Source: Scedosporium boydii
Taxonomy: Eukaryota > Ascomycota > Sordariomycetes > Microascales > Microascaceae
Assembly: GCA_002221725.1 (NCBI GenBank)
Contig: NJFT01000178.1
Coordinates: 1-64,000, forward strand
Direction of reading: 5' to 3'
DNA length: 64,000 nt
Numbering within the stretch: position 1 is the first letter of the stretch; each line of letters begins with the position of its first letter. Positions 21,917-33,877 of this stretch are shown here, in pieces. Position numbers and translations under genes: made by a program. The notes under the pieces were generated by a model. It worked only from the letters and a program-made list of their open reading frames with translations. It searched no databases and was not told the DNA's origin.

Positions 21917-23016
21917 ATGTCCGACGCCCCCATCTCCCTCCTCCCCCTCGGCGCAATCCTCCAATCCCTCACCATCGCCTCCCACAACATCGTCCAAGGC
22001 TTCCCCACCCAATCCGACTACGAAGCCCACAACGGCCCCTTCTTCGGCGAGACCATCGGCCGCGTCGCCAACCGCATCTCCAACGCCCGTCTCGACTCCC
22101 TCAACGCCGGCAAATCCTACGCCCTCGCCGCCAACAACGGGCCTAATAACCTCCATGGCGGTGTCGTGGGCTGGGGGAAGCGCGTCTGGGAGGGACCGAA
22201 GCCTCTGGGAATTCGCAAGATTGTTGGTGTGAAGCATGATGACGGTGGTGATGTGGAGGGTGAGGCTGTCAAGTTTACGATTGTGAGTGAGGATGGGGAT
22301 GAGGGGTTTCCGGGCACTGTTGAGGCCAGTGCTGTTTATACGGGTGCTGTGCAGAGGGTTGATGGGAGGGAGGTGACCGTTGTGGAGATTGAGTATTCTG
22401 CTGTTTTGGTGGGTGATGCGGATGAGACTGTTATTAACATGACGAATCACTCGTAAGTTAACTCACATTAAATCGATCCTACCGTCTCTCTCCCCTTCTA
22501 ACCTCTTCTAGCTACTTCAACCTCTCCGGCGACCCAACCATCGAAGGCACAATCATAACGCTCACCTCAAACACCTACCTCCCCGTCGACGCCGGCGGCA
22601 TCCCCACCTCCGGCCCCGCCCCCTTTCCCTCCATCACCCCCAACGAACCCTTCCCCCTCGGCCCCGTCGACCCAGACATCGACGACTGCTTCATCTCCAA
22701 CCCCGACCCCGCCTCCGTGCCCCTCGACACCCGCGCCGCGTGCCCCCTCACCCTCCACGTCTCGGCTCACCACCCCAAGACGGGAATTCACCTCGAGGTC
22801 CTCTCCACTGAGCCGGCTTTCCAGTTTTATACGGGGAAGTATATCGAGGTGCCTGCTGTTGAGGGCGCGCCTGCTAGGGGGAAGAGGAGTGGGTTTTGTG
22901 TTGAGCCGAGTCGCTGGGTTAATGCTTGTAATGTGCCCGAGTGGAAGGATATGGTTCTGTTGAAGAAGGGGGAGACGTACGGGTGTAGGATTGTGTATAG
23001 GGCTTGGAAGGAGTAG
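21917..23016 (+). CDS. aldose 1-epimerase (galactose mutarotase)
   Basis: Interconverts alpha and beta anomers of galactose, glucose and related sugars. Exons are 21917-22452 and 22512-23016 with a 59-bp intron (GTAAGT donor, TTCTAG acceptor), giving 346 aa. Family landmarks in order are the substrate-binding GRVANRI, the first catalytic-region His in NNLHGG, the catalytic His in TNHSYFNLSG (formed across the splice), an Asp in DIDDCF, and the general-base Glu in FCVEPSRWVNA. All expected active-site residues are present and the length is normal. No signal peptide is seen, so it is probably cytosolic. Synonymous codons are very C-rich in the first half of each exon and more T/G-ending later, an intragenic shift also seen in neighbouring genes. 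Confidence 0.94.
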
Positions 23017-23413
23017 GAGATGGGGGAGAAACGGCGATGCCCAATTTTGAATCCTATTTTGATGGTCACGATTTTTTCGTTTAATAAAAAAAAAAAAAAA
23101 AAAGAACTTTGAACTCCTCAATGTTGATATGCTTGTCTAGCTTCTTTCGACGAGGTGATGATATGTACTCCGCACATATTGTGCAAAAACGACAGAGATA
23201 TGCCACCCAAACAGTAATCTAAATAATCTAACAAGTTTCAAGCACTCAAATCCAACAATTAAAACTCCGCCAAAGAAGTGGTGGGTATATGCCAAACAAA
23301 CAAATTCTCCGAGTACGCCGAGTTTTCTTTTTTTCCCCCTGGTCGCGTACATCGATGAGTTGATACGACCGTATTTCCCCTTCGGGTAGCTGCTCGACCG
23401 GTGCCACTAGTTC
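23017..23413. other. convergent intergenic region
   Basis: 3' flanks of the epimerase and of the next minus-strand gene. It contains an A18 tract at 23086-23103 and nothing else identified. Confidence 0.6.
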
Positions 23414-25822
23414 TCATCCTAATCGGGCCAGAGCCCTGATATAAGGTGGCAACGGAACAGGCGTCTGTTTTATAGGACCTCCGTTAGAAGAAGCAGCGGG
23501 AATTGTCTTAGATGGTGCTGCGGAACGTCTCCGAGCGGGGGGAGGCATGGCGGTGGAGGACGGTGAGGCGCTGGCAGCGGTGGCAGTAGTTGTCTTAGTA
23601 GTGGGCGTGGTATTCTGAGTCCTCTGCGCCGCGAGCCAGGGTTTCAGCACCGGCACGGGTGTACACGAAATCGGCCCTGATCGAGAACTTGTCGGGTTCT
23701 TCGAAGAGTCGCCTCCCGTAGACGGAGGAAGACCCTCCAACGATCTCCGGGTCGTCACGGCCGGCTTGGTCTGGCGGATAGGTTCCGGCGTAGCAGTAGG
23801 GGCGCTTACGACGGGCACGGGTGTCTCCTTGACAGCCCGACTTCGAGGCCCCGGAGTAGTGGTACTCATTCGGTGCACATCTACTTTCTGATCAGGAACC
23901 GGACGAGGCAGTGGCGGAAGCTCCGGCGACGGCTCCTCATTCTCGGCATCGCTGCCGCGCACAGGCGTCCCATCGAATTCACCCAGCCACGTGGCATCCG
24001 GGCTCGTGGACGTCTTGAGCATACCCACTGCCTTTCCTCTACTATTCGCACGAGTCGATTTCCGAGTATATGTAACAATTTTCGGCTTCTTCGTCATCTC
24101 AGGCTTCCTCGAAATCAGGCCCGCCTTCGGCGTCGTCTTAATAAACGGCGTCTCCCTGCCATAATCCTTCAACGGGGTCGACATCAACCCCACAAGGCTA
24201 TTATCGTCCGACAAATACTCCTCGTCGTTCCGCCTCGGCGTTTTGAACGTTAGTATCTTCTTCGTCTTGTCCAGGGGAAGACCCGGAGTCATTTGGACTG
24301 GAGGAAGGCTTTCGTTCCGCGGGGTCGGATCCAAGAACTCGTCGAAATCAATCTCTCCGTCCGAGAATATCGAGGCTAGTTCTTCCTCGCTGACGACGGG
24401 CAGCCCCTTAACTTCCGAGCAAATTGTAACCGGTGTCTTGGAAGCCACCACAGAGGGCGTCTTCACCTCGTTCTTTTCTTGCCCTTTTGCGCTGCTGCTA
24501 GCTTGGCCGGAACCAGAACCCGGCGGCTGGATTTTCCTGGCGGTACTTCTCCTCGATGAGGGCGTCGGTCGCCGCGGCGTCGAGAAATCAAGCTCGTACG
24601 GATCGCGGGGACGGCGCGGTGGTGAAGCACAAACCTCTTCTGTCTCCGACCGCGCTGATTCGGGCGCCGGTGTGGGTAGCTGCGACGTCTGGGACCGGTC
24701 AAAATGGATGCTCGAGTCATACTCTCGCGAAAGCTGTAGCTTGGGTTCGACTGTCGTCAGGGCCTTTTCCCGGCTCTTGCTCGGGAACACCTCACTGACA
24801 GGGTCCGAGTACTCGCCAAGCATGGGGCTTGGGCGGGAATCAAAAAGGTTGATTGGTAGCCCGTGGGTAGTGACGACTTTCGCGTCGTATTCGGCGTCTT
24901 TCGGGTCGATGAGGTAGCGATAGCCGATGGGGTCGGGAAGCGAACTCATGGAGGACTGGGAGTCGGCGATCTCGACGCATCTGGGTACGGGCTGCTTTCG
25001 AGCTGCTGCCGCTGCTTGTACCCCTAAAAGCAGGCTTAATTGTGTTTCTTGGACTACCTCCAGTGGTGGAGACGAAGGCCCGGTTGTGAGGGATGGAGGT
25101 TCGGATAGGAGATCGGTAGAAGGTAGGTCGGCTGGGCTTGGACCTAGGTCTAGCTCTGTCGATGGAGCCGGTAATTCGAGTTCGGATTGGGCGGCGATCC
25201 GTTCTGGGGTCTCATCCTTTTCTGGCGTCGCTTGGTTTCTCTTGCGTCGTTTCCTCCGCTTAACAATCCTTGTCAGTAAATCCATCCACTGAGTTTTTAC
25301 CCGGGTCGGGCCCGCATCACAATCGGGAAACTAGCTTACCTTGTGACCCCCCTCATCCCCGTCTGCCCTCTCAACCACAGACCCCTCAACCTCCGACTGC
25401 GGTGGCCGCTTCAATAGGATCTTCCTCTCCACACCGCTCTCTACAAGGTTGACCGTGACCTGTGCGACTCCAGGCCTCGAAAGTATGTCTTGTATCCGAC
25501 CTCTAACTAGCTCCTCGAGGTTCTCGGGTTCCTTGTGATCCTCAGCCACCGCATCCACAACCGGCCTCACCTCGCCATCTTTACCCTGTGATGATTTGGG
25601 GTTGGCCCCGTCGATTTTCGCGCCTTCTTTCAGCTCACCGCGATTCTTCTTCCTCTTTTTCGAAGGCTCACTGCCGTGGTTCATGACGCGGTGTCCATCT
25701 AGGGACACGTGCTTCGTATCTCGTCTATCCTCGCTCCGAGATTCACGGTTTGCCTTCCATATCCACGCGACGCGAAGGAGATGGTCTTTCCTCGTCTTCC
25801 ACACTTTTCTAGCCCTGCTCAT
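23414..25822 (-). CDS. 785-aa basic, largely disordered protein of unknown function
   Basis: Exons are 25822-25340 and 25288-23414. The 51-bp intron has a GTAAGC donor and CTCAG acceptor and keeps the frame exactly. I do not recognise the family. The N-terminal 160 residues start with a basic helix (RKVWKTRKDHLLRVAWIWK) and include a small folded-looking piece around LVRGRIQDILSRPGVAQVTV. Just after the splice junction is a strongly basic segment (LLTRIVKRRKRRKRNQ), a likely nuclear localisation signal. The remainder is Ser/Pro/Thr-rich with short conserved-looking islands such as EELASIFSDGEIDFDEFLDP. The tetrapeptide TPVP occurs three times near the C terminus (about residues 650, 704 and 770). 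A chromatin or cell-cycle protein is conceivable, but that is inference only. Confidence 0.8.
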
Positions 25823-27615
25823 CTTGAATTCGTATCTGTGTCTCTCTCAACTCCAAGGCGGCGCGACATTGAGAAGAGGCTGTGTGATAATGTGGAGTCA
25901 CAATGGGGATCAAGGACTGTGATGCAAACCCCAATCTCGAGATTGATGCAGGATGGCAGCATGCAACCGCTATGCCAGGAAATTTCGCGTAACGAGAAAA
26001 GGAAGAAAAGAGCAAGGGAAAAAAAAATATCTACTTAGTGAAGAAAGCTCTAGGTCGCGAGACTCGTGTCAACGCGTCGAGTGGAAGCTGAACTAGCTCC
26101 GACCAAGACGCGTCAAGTTCCGAGTTCTGGGGTCCAGAAGGTCCCCACTTTCAGTGCCTCTTACAGGGGAGGCGCAGATTACAATTGTAATTGGCTCGCC
26201 CTGGCGAACTCAAGTGCCGACAGTTGTGCAGCGCACATCACTCAACATCCGTGCTTGAAGATCCTGGTCGTCGATCTAAATTCCCAGGGACCAGACATGC
26301 AGATTCCATTGCCACGCTAACGTCTTTATGGAAGGGCTCTGGCCTGCCATGTGTAACAGCTTTGCGCTGTGCATTTTCCCGAGGAGAACAGCAGTGATTG
26401 GGATTGGAGAATTCCGAGTCATACGTCGTGTTCCACGAAAGGGCTTTTAAGGTATTGTCGGCAGCATTGGGCTTGGATTGGAGGGATGTAAGCAGGGACA
26501 ATTATGGTCGAGAGGAATCCAGGCGCGCAGATGGCCAGGGAGGCGGCAATGGTTCGAGTGGAAGCGGAAATAGTGGGATAAAGGCTCTACGAAGGGAGAA
26601 TCGATGTCGTAAGTCTGAGGAGAGTGGGCGGTAGGGTCTATACATTACTCCGGAGCGCGTAGACATTCGAGGACATCGGGATCAATTGATGGTTTGCCAC
26701 TGATACTAATTGTGGTTCAGATGTAAAAATATTATTACACGATAAAGGATTTTCCTGGAATAAAAGTAAGTACATCAGCTAATTATCTCTCGACAGGCGA
26801 GGCACCGAAGAGCGTTCCTCCTCCTCTTCGACTTGCCCTCTACAGTATTCCCGTTTCTGCCACGCTCTACCGCCCGGCCTTGGAAAGGTTGACCTATGAC
26901 AGGCGTTGATGTGTTTTTGGGTTATCAATGTGAAAGTACGAAGTACATGTGACATAGGCTGCTATAAGCCTTAACCCACTGTTTATTATCATTGATTGAT
27001 TTTATCTTGTTCCTATTTTATAAGCCGAATTCCGATCATCTCCCTCAATCTTCTGTAATCCTACTTTCCAGGAACGACATAATTCCCCCAAATCTTACTT
27101 GTGACGATTCTAGCACTTCGTCACAACATACCGGCCGAAGGCTGCTAGGGTTAGGGTCGTAAGGTGTGTGTTATGGAATATGCGAGGTAGTCAGGCAGTA
27201 TTCACAATACATGGTGAGAAGTGCGTATTCAGGTGTGGGGGGGCAGTTGTACTTGAATTGACTGATGAAGAGTCTTCAAAGACAAACTAGATACATGATA
27301 GAAGCCGTAGTTTAAATATCGACGTTTCCTTCCAAACTCTTCAGGATCACTTTGGCTTACTGTGATCTGGCTTGATTTAAATCACTCGTAGATCCCCACG
27401 AGTCTAGGTGATCCGTCTCCCATGATTCTTCCCTTTTCTCCTGGCCTGGCTGCCTGTCCCTAGTTCTTGGCCCTTTGTGACCGTGACATCACTCTAACTA
27501 ACGAGCCGTGTGTGAGGGTGACTGTGCCTTGCGGAAGCTTCCAACCTCCTTCGTTAGCATAACTGCTCCTCTAATCAATAATGGGGAAGAAAATGCTTGC
27601 CCTTTAAAATTTGCC
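25823..27615. other. gene-poor stretch
   Basis: Promoter of the 785-aa gene, then no recognisable gene. It contains one TACGAAGTAC motif (about 26937), one CAATTG (26683) and a two-copy TTAGGG-like stretch near 27148 too short to call telomeric. Confidence 0.55.
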
Positions 27616-27840
27616 TCAACACATGCACCAGGGTGCCGGGTCACCAGCTGGCCACGCACAATAACACTTGCCACAGTCGGCAGAGAGGACCCACTGACGA
27701 CCGTTACAAACCGCAATCTTGTGCCATTGCTGATCAACGCAGTCGTAGCCCGATCCCTTGCAGGACGACCCTAACGTCACGTACGCGGAAACAGTCGCAA
27801 CAAGAGCGCTAAGAGCGGACAGTTCAGCGAGAAACTTCAT
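27616..27840 (-). CDS. 74-aa secreted eight-cysteine protein (effector candidate)
   Basis: A single-exon frame on the minus strand. Residues 1-19 form a signal peptide (MKFLAELSALSALVATVSA). The mature part has eight cysteines at 27, 34, 45, 56, 59, 61, 72 and 74, spaced C-x6-C-x10-C-x10-C-x2-C-x-C-x10-C-x-C; an even number suggests four disulfides. It ends in WCMC. Size, cysteine content and its isolation in a gene-poor stretch fit a small secreted effector-like protein. A TATA box lies about 110 bp upstream. I know no function for it. Without expression data it could also be an unused frame, but signal peptide plus eight Cys in 74 codons is unlikely by chance. Confidence 0.8.
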   Translation of the reverse strand: MKFLAELSALSALVATVSAYVTLGSSCKGSGYDCVDQQWHKIAVCNGRQWVLSADCGKCYCAWPAGDPAPWCMC

Positions 27841-27947
27841 GGTGGTTTCTGTTGATAGACGGTGGGGAATTTGAGTTGCCAGATGGCTTTCTTAATGAGA
27901 GGGGAAGATGGGAAATAAGGCCGCGGTATTAGAGGAACATCCGAGAG

Positions 27948-27955
27948 TATTTATA
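27948..27955 (-). promoter_or_regulatory. TATA box of the eight-cysteine protein gene
   Basis: Reads TATAAATA on the minus strand, about 108 bp upstream of the ATG at 27840. Confidence 0.6.
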
Positions 27956-30291
27956 ATTTTCTTTGTGCCTCTGCCTTCGACTTCAAATGAGCTACCGGGC
28001 CTTGATGAGAATTGCTGGCGGTATCGTATGATCCCGAGTAATGCTCGGAAGAGGGAAAACAACAGCTGGAGGGAAGGATTGCATCTCTGCTCGAGATATC
28101 TGTAGGTAGCTGAAGACGCGAACGAATGAGAACGAGTGCTTTTGATGGATTGCGTATACGAAGCAATCCTGATATCTTCTGCAGCTGGGTTGCTACATTT
28201 ATACAGCTACTTAAAAAAAAAAGTGCATACATGCAGCCAACCAAGCCAGCACATTGAACGGCCACGCCATTCCTGTAACGACGGTGGACCGATGTATCCG
28301 CTACGGTTGCCTTGGCGCTGAGGGAGGGATCTTTTGCCCATCCTTCTGTGTAACGTGATCTAGGCGGGATCGGGATCCTTCCGACTGGGATCTTTTGTTT
28401 ACTAAACCGACGGGGCACGGGCAATATCCCAGCCCTGAGCGGGAACTCGCATGGGACAGGCCCTTCGTCCTGCAAGACTAACCATCAAGAGAGGACGGGA
28501 TCACACACATTTTAGATGCAGGAGTTTCAATATTCCCTAGTTATCTGCATCCCATTCTAACCAACATGCCAATGTAAGGAATTTGACACCAAAACTAAGC
28601 TATAGAGAGTGACTAGATAATCTCATTAGTGGAACCATTGTCAGGGGGAAAATCAACTGGATTCCGCATGAATTGTGCAAGCCGTCTCCCAGGCCGGCTA
28701 CCACGCAGGTCTCTATTTCGTAGGAATGTGCTGGCTGCGGGAATTATGCTGGGGGACCCCGCCTTTTCGCAGTGTGCGAAGTACGAAGTAGATTAATGAA
28801 ATGTAGGCTGAACAGGGGGAACAGGGGTGAGGGGAGAGCGGAGAGCGGAGAGCGGAGAGCGGTGCACCTTTTGTGGCGATGGGCGAGGCAGAGTCAAGGT
28901 GGCATCGGTTATTGCCGCCCCACCTTGGCGCAGCCTCGCCCGACAGCACATTCCGTCGACGCCTCACATTTCACTTCACCTCGTATGAAAAACACACCAA
29001 CTGTGACGAACGACTCGGGACGGATCGCACCCCACATCGCTAGGATCTCCTGTGTGGGGTTAACCTGGCTTTAGGGTCCCATTCTGCCACCCTTACATTG
29101 ATCTCTCGGCCCGAAGTGATTTCTTTTCTTCCCCGTTTCTACTCCGAGGCTGACCTTCATTCAACTCACTGCGACTTGCTTTCCCTCCTTTCTGCTCTCT
29201 TTTCTTTTCGTTTCTTTTTATTTCTTCTTTTTTTTTTCCCCTTTAAGATCTACTTGCATAAACGAACTTTGCATAGGAGGGTTGAAGGGGACTGCAACTA
29301 GTTTATATATCCTCGACAGTTTGCCTCTCAATGCTTAGCACCTTCTCGTCATTACGAATGTACTACAAAGGTACTTGATGGAGCAGTGATGCATTTAAGG
29401 GCGGGGCATTTTGTCGTCCATGTCGGTCTCTGCATGAACTCTACGGATTAGTCGCGTTACTTTACTTCGTATTTCGTCCCCTTACCAAAAAATACATTGT
29501 CAACGGGACGCGGTCGGCATTGTTGAGGCATATACGGTACTGCAAAGTGACCTTAGGTATTTCTAATCCATGCTTAAAATCGAGAGAGAGAGAGGGGGGG
29601 GAGGACGCCGATTTCGCTCCAGGTATCAGGAAATCAGAATGCTGTTCGCAACTATATAGATCAATATTACGTAGGCGACGCAGCTGGACGTTTGTGCCCA
29701 GAATAAACAAGAGGTCGAACTGGTTCTGGGATAAAGAGTCAAAGACACCGTGGGTTTCAAATTGATCCAGTGGAATCTCGAGGATTCATTCTATTGTGTC
29801 GCTATCTAAACTACCTCGGTACAAGTGTGGCTCTCCTGGGCGAGTCGGTCTCTCAGGCTCTTAGAAACTGGAAAATCGAGGAAGGGCAAAGTCGAGAAGA
29901 AAGTAAAGCATGAAGGATAATACGGATAACCCAGCCAGCTTGTCGCTCTTCCCATTCTACTTACAGCCACCACCCAGCCAAAACGAAAAGAAAAAAAGGA
30001 GAAAGACCCATGGAATAGCTGTGTGGTGATAAACTACTGAGAAGAGAAAAATAAAACTAGAATCTCTGTGAAGGGTCAACCCCCCAAAAAGCGCGTCTTG
30101 CGAACACGATAAGCATCAAGTCAAACTCCTTGGGTAAACATGAGAACCATCCATCTCCCGAACAAAGCAAATCAAAAACTCTCGGAAGTAAGTAATTAAA
30201 CGCTGGGGCAAAAAGAAGAAGAAAAGGCGAGAAAAGCAGGAAAGGGAGGAGGCAAACGCCCATTCATACATCCGCTTCCCTTCTCTCCACT
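27956..30291. other. gene-poor stretch
   Basis: No supportable gene. It holds a 7-bp tandem repeat (28833-28862), a GA/G-rich tract near 29580-29602, pyrimidine-rich runs at 29100-29250 and TACTTCGTA-type motifs near 28777 and 29462. Confidence 0.55.
28833..28862. repeat. 7-bp tandem repeat GGAGAGC x4
   Basis: Four perfect consecutive copies of GGAGAGC plus two bases of a fifth, intergenic. Confidence 0.92.
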
Positions 30292-32931
30292 TTAATAAGG
30301 CGAATCCACCACATCATCCCGGTCGAGCCTAAACCGCGCACTTCCACGGACCCCGGTGCTCCGCCGCGGCGTACTCAGCCGCTGGAATCCACCAGCAATG
30401 CTCTCCCGCGTGGGCTTCTTTAAGCTCTGCTTGCCCACCATGTTCACCTCGTTGGGCAGCGCCACGATGACGTTCTTATCCGTGCCGAACTTGAAGTCGT
30501 CGGCCTTGACGTCCTCGGTATATCGCTTGATCATGTAGGGGGCCTTGGCGCCCCGAAGGATCTTCTTGAGGTTCCACTCAATAATGTACGGTCCCGTAGC
30601 CGTGATGATGCTCGTCTCCTCCGAGCTGGTCCCCGCGTTGAACTTGGCTGGCGTGAAGGACACGCCCTGTCCCGTCTCGTAGGCGAACTGCGCCACGTGC
30701 TCAGGTGTCAGCGCCAACCGGCGGGGTTGGGGCTTGGCGTCGGCGGCGAACGACTTCTCGAAGCCGAGCTTGCCCTCGTTCTTACCCGACTTTTGCAGCG
30801 CATCGATCAGGAGGAGGTAGGTCCTGCACGTGGCCAGAACCCATCGACCGTCGGCTGACACGTCGAGGCCGATGATTGCCTCACCCAGAGCGGGAATGTG
30901 CGTCTTGGCGTTGATGCCTAGCCGATCGAACAGGCGGATATCTCCCTTGTTGCTGGCGACGGCAATGTGGCCCTTCTCCGTGGCAGCCAGCGCCGAGAAG
31001 TCGTTCTTCGAAGCGTACTGCTTGAGCTGGGTGTCGACTAGCTTGGAGCCTGCAAGACGAGGATCGATTCGGTAGAGAGCATTGTGCGAGATACCGAGGA
31101 ACGTGGGTTCGCTCGTCATTTGAGAGAACTTCTTGTCCGGTGCGAAGGCGGAGACAGGGATGTCATCGTGGATATTCCACTCGTCAACCACCTTGCCATA
31201 CTCCAGGTCCATACGGTAAAGTTTGTTGGGTTCGCCGCTATGCTGCAGGATCATATCTTGATCCTCGTTGTGAAGCATAACCTTCTTGGGACTAAAGAGT
31301 TTGCCCTTGGGGGTTTCGACCTTTGAAATGTTCGTTGAGAACTCGAGGTTGTTGTTGGGCGTGTGCTTGAAAACGCCAATCTTGGATCCGCGAACGACAA
31401 ACGACCTGTCGTACTTGTAACCGACGGCGAGCTGGGAGTTGACGTTGCCATCGTCCTCGACCGTCTCGGTATCGTCTTGCTCTTCGTCGCTGTCATAGTG
31501 CTCGCTTCGAGGCCTTGTGTCCTCTTCGGGCTCAGATTCATCCTCCTCCTCTTCTTCTTCTTCCTCCTCCGCCTCGGCATCCTCCATAGCGAGGTCGGCA
31601 AAAGCCTCGGCAACATACTCCCGGTCCTTCTCCTTGACTTTCTCCCATTTCATCTGGTTCAGTTGCTCCCATAGGCAGCGGAGAACCGCCTCTTGGAATC
31701 GCTCCAACGTGGCTTGATCCTTGAAGCGGAGAAGCCATGAGAAGGCCTGGCCGTCAGGCGTGAACTGGTTGAAGATGAAGGAGAGGTATTCAAAGTTGAA
31801 CACCGGATTGACATCGGCGGTAATCGGGATGCCGAGCCAGGACTTATCCTTGCCATCTACCTGCATCCAGTACTCCCACCGGCCGGTTTCAATGACGGTG
31901 CAGGTCACAGACTCATCCTGGCTAACAAACGATCCGGACGGGAAATCGTAAAAGTGCAGCTCGGCGTTCTCTACGGCATATGTCTCGAGAGCTTTGGGCG
32001 GCCCCGCAGACCTGGGAGGGGTCTCCACGTCGCGCTTCTCCGGGGTGGCGATAACGGGAGTGGCGTCTCTCTTCGCACTGGTATTAGCGCTAACTACCCG
32101 CTTCGGTGTAGCCATGGCGTCAAATGAATCGATCGATCTCGTTAAGACGGGACTATGAATAGGGCTCGCAGGGGGTATCGGTTGCTCGTCTTCGAAAATG
32201 AATTGCTCGAGGTCGTCGTCGGACGCCGTGGTGTGAGGCTTTCGGTACTTGCGCTCGTATTGGCACTGCTGGGCAATGAGGAGGAAGTCGTCGGCTTGGG
32301 ACGAAGAAACCGAGCGGTCGCAGACGAATTCGTAGACGTCACCAGTGTCTCCACTCAGATCTCTCCAGGCAAGAACCTTTTCGGAACCTTCGCGGCTCTC
32401 GACCCGGAAGTGTAGGGCTTCGTCAAGGAGGAAAGTCTTTTCGTCTCCTTCTGCGGCGAGGGCGTCGATTTCCGCGTCGTCACCTTCCTCTTCGGCCAAG
32501 AGCTCGGCTTCGCCTTCCTCGTAAACACGCTGGACGACGAGCTGGTACTGGAAATCTTGGGCGGTCCTTCGGATACGGACGGCCGAGTCCTTGAAGATGA
32601 GCTCGGAGTAGCCCTTGGGTGAGTTCGGTCTAACGAGGTAAAGCTGGCCTTGGGGAAGCTCGATAAGAACCTCCTGGCTACTGCTAGAGCCGAAAATGAA
32701 CTTGCCGACTAGAAATCACGAGGGGTAAAATGTTAGTTTTCGAGGAAGTCGCAAAGGAGCGGGAACCAAATGTATGGAAAGTGAGAGCGAGGCTGCAGGG
32801 TGGTGGTATCATGAACAGAATGCAGCTTAAATTTGCCCCGCGCCGAGAACCTGGAATTGAGACGCTCAAAAAAACAAGGGCGACAGGAAGAGCGATCGCC
32901 AGCGAAACTTACCGTTCTTAAGCACAAACAT
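30292..32931 (-). CDS. VID27: VID27 family protein (vacuolar import and degradation protein 27)
   Basis: Exon 1 is only 19 bp (32931-32913, MFVLKN plus one base). After a 204-bp intron (GTAAGT donor, TTCTAG acceptor), exon 2 runs 32708-30292, giving 811 aa. The start of exon 2 reads GKFIFGSSSSQEVLIELPQG, the typical VID27 N terminus. A PH-like N-terminal region, a central acidic Glu run (about residue 400) and a WD-like C-terminal beta domain (VGYKYDRSFVVRGSKIGVFK, then DMILQHSGEP and later blocks) follow in family order. In yeast the gene is linked to vacuolar import and degradation of fructose-1,6-bisphosphatase; the molecular role is unclear. Length is close to the yeast protein (about 780 aa). 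The long first intron and tiny first coding exon mean that automated models starting at 32499 would lose about 75 residues. Confidence 0.93.
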
Positions 32932-33877
32932 AGCCCCGATTTCTTTCGCAGGCGTATCGAAAAAAAAAAAAATACTTTTTTCTTGCCCCTCTCGGGTCTG
33001 CGTTTGCACCGTTGGTGATAATGAATGGAGGGCCAAATTGTGTTGTTTGCGTTTGGTGTTGGCGGGATGAAGTGGGTCAGGTTGCTAGGAGGCACAAGAT
33101 AACTCGGCCCATTTATAGCGTGGGAAATGTCTAGGCAGAAAGACTTCAGGCAGAGGCTCGACTCGGAAGAGAGCTTTTCAGATTCCGGCGGAAGCGGTGG
33201 CGCCTTTCGCCTTTTTATTCTGCAAGAACAAAAAAGAATAGAAAAGGAAATAAAAAGGAATGGAGAATATCAGTGTTCTTTCTTCCAACTTCGAACTTGT
33301 TGGATGGTAGCAGCGAGTTGTGCCTTTGGACAAAAACGAAGGGATCAATGCACGTCATAACAAGGAGGGGCAGCTGAGGCTGGTGCCTTGCCACATTACA
33401 CAAATACTCGAGTTGTGCCCAGCACTAGCCACAATCTACCTTATCCAGCCACACATGGAACCGTGGCAACGGGAAGAAGCTGTTTACATGCACGCTGCAC
33501 AGTCAAAACTTAGAATTTCAGGCTGAGCACAAAACTGGAAGTCATAAAAACATCAATAACATTGCATTCTCTGATGAATCGCTGGCCTAAAAGGGACGAA
33601 ACAAATCGGAATATATGAACAATCGCAAGCAGGTGCCTAAAAAGAAGATAGAAAAAATAAGAAAAAACAGAAAAACAGAGAGAGAAGAAAAAAAAAAAAG
33701 AAAAAGAACACAAAATCAAGATCGATGCCATTGGCATCTGGTAGCTTCGCCTGCGGTTATATGCCGCCCAATATGCAACCTTTCATTTGCAGCTTCATGC
33801 TCCTGCAACAGGTTAAATATCTTCTCCTGTCCTCCCGCATGTTAGTCATGTCGCGGTGAACCCGGGACACCTCACAC
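32932..33877. other. intergenic stretch
   Basis: VID27 promoter side and 3' flank of the prenylcysteine oxidase gene. A-rich tracts (33640-33715) are present; no gene seen. Confidence 0.6.

Noticed and set aside
27146..27160. Telomere-like TTAGGG repeats
   Set aside because: Only about two copies, within unique sequence; expected by chance.
27951..28475. 174-codon minus frame
   Set aside because: It overlaps the promoter of the eight-cysteine gene, and its composition looks like random translation.
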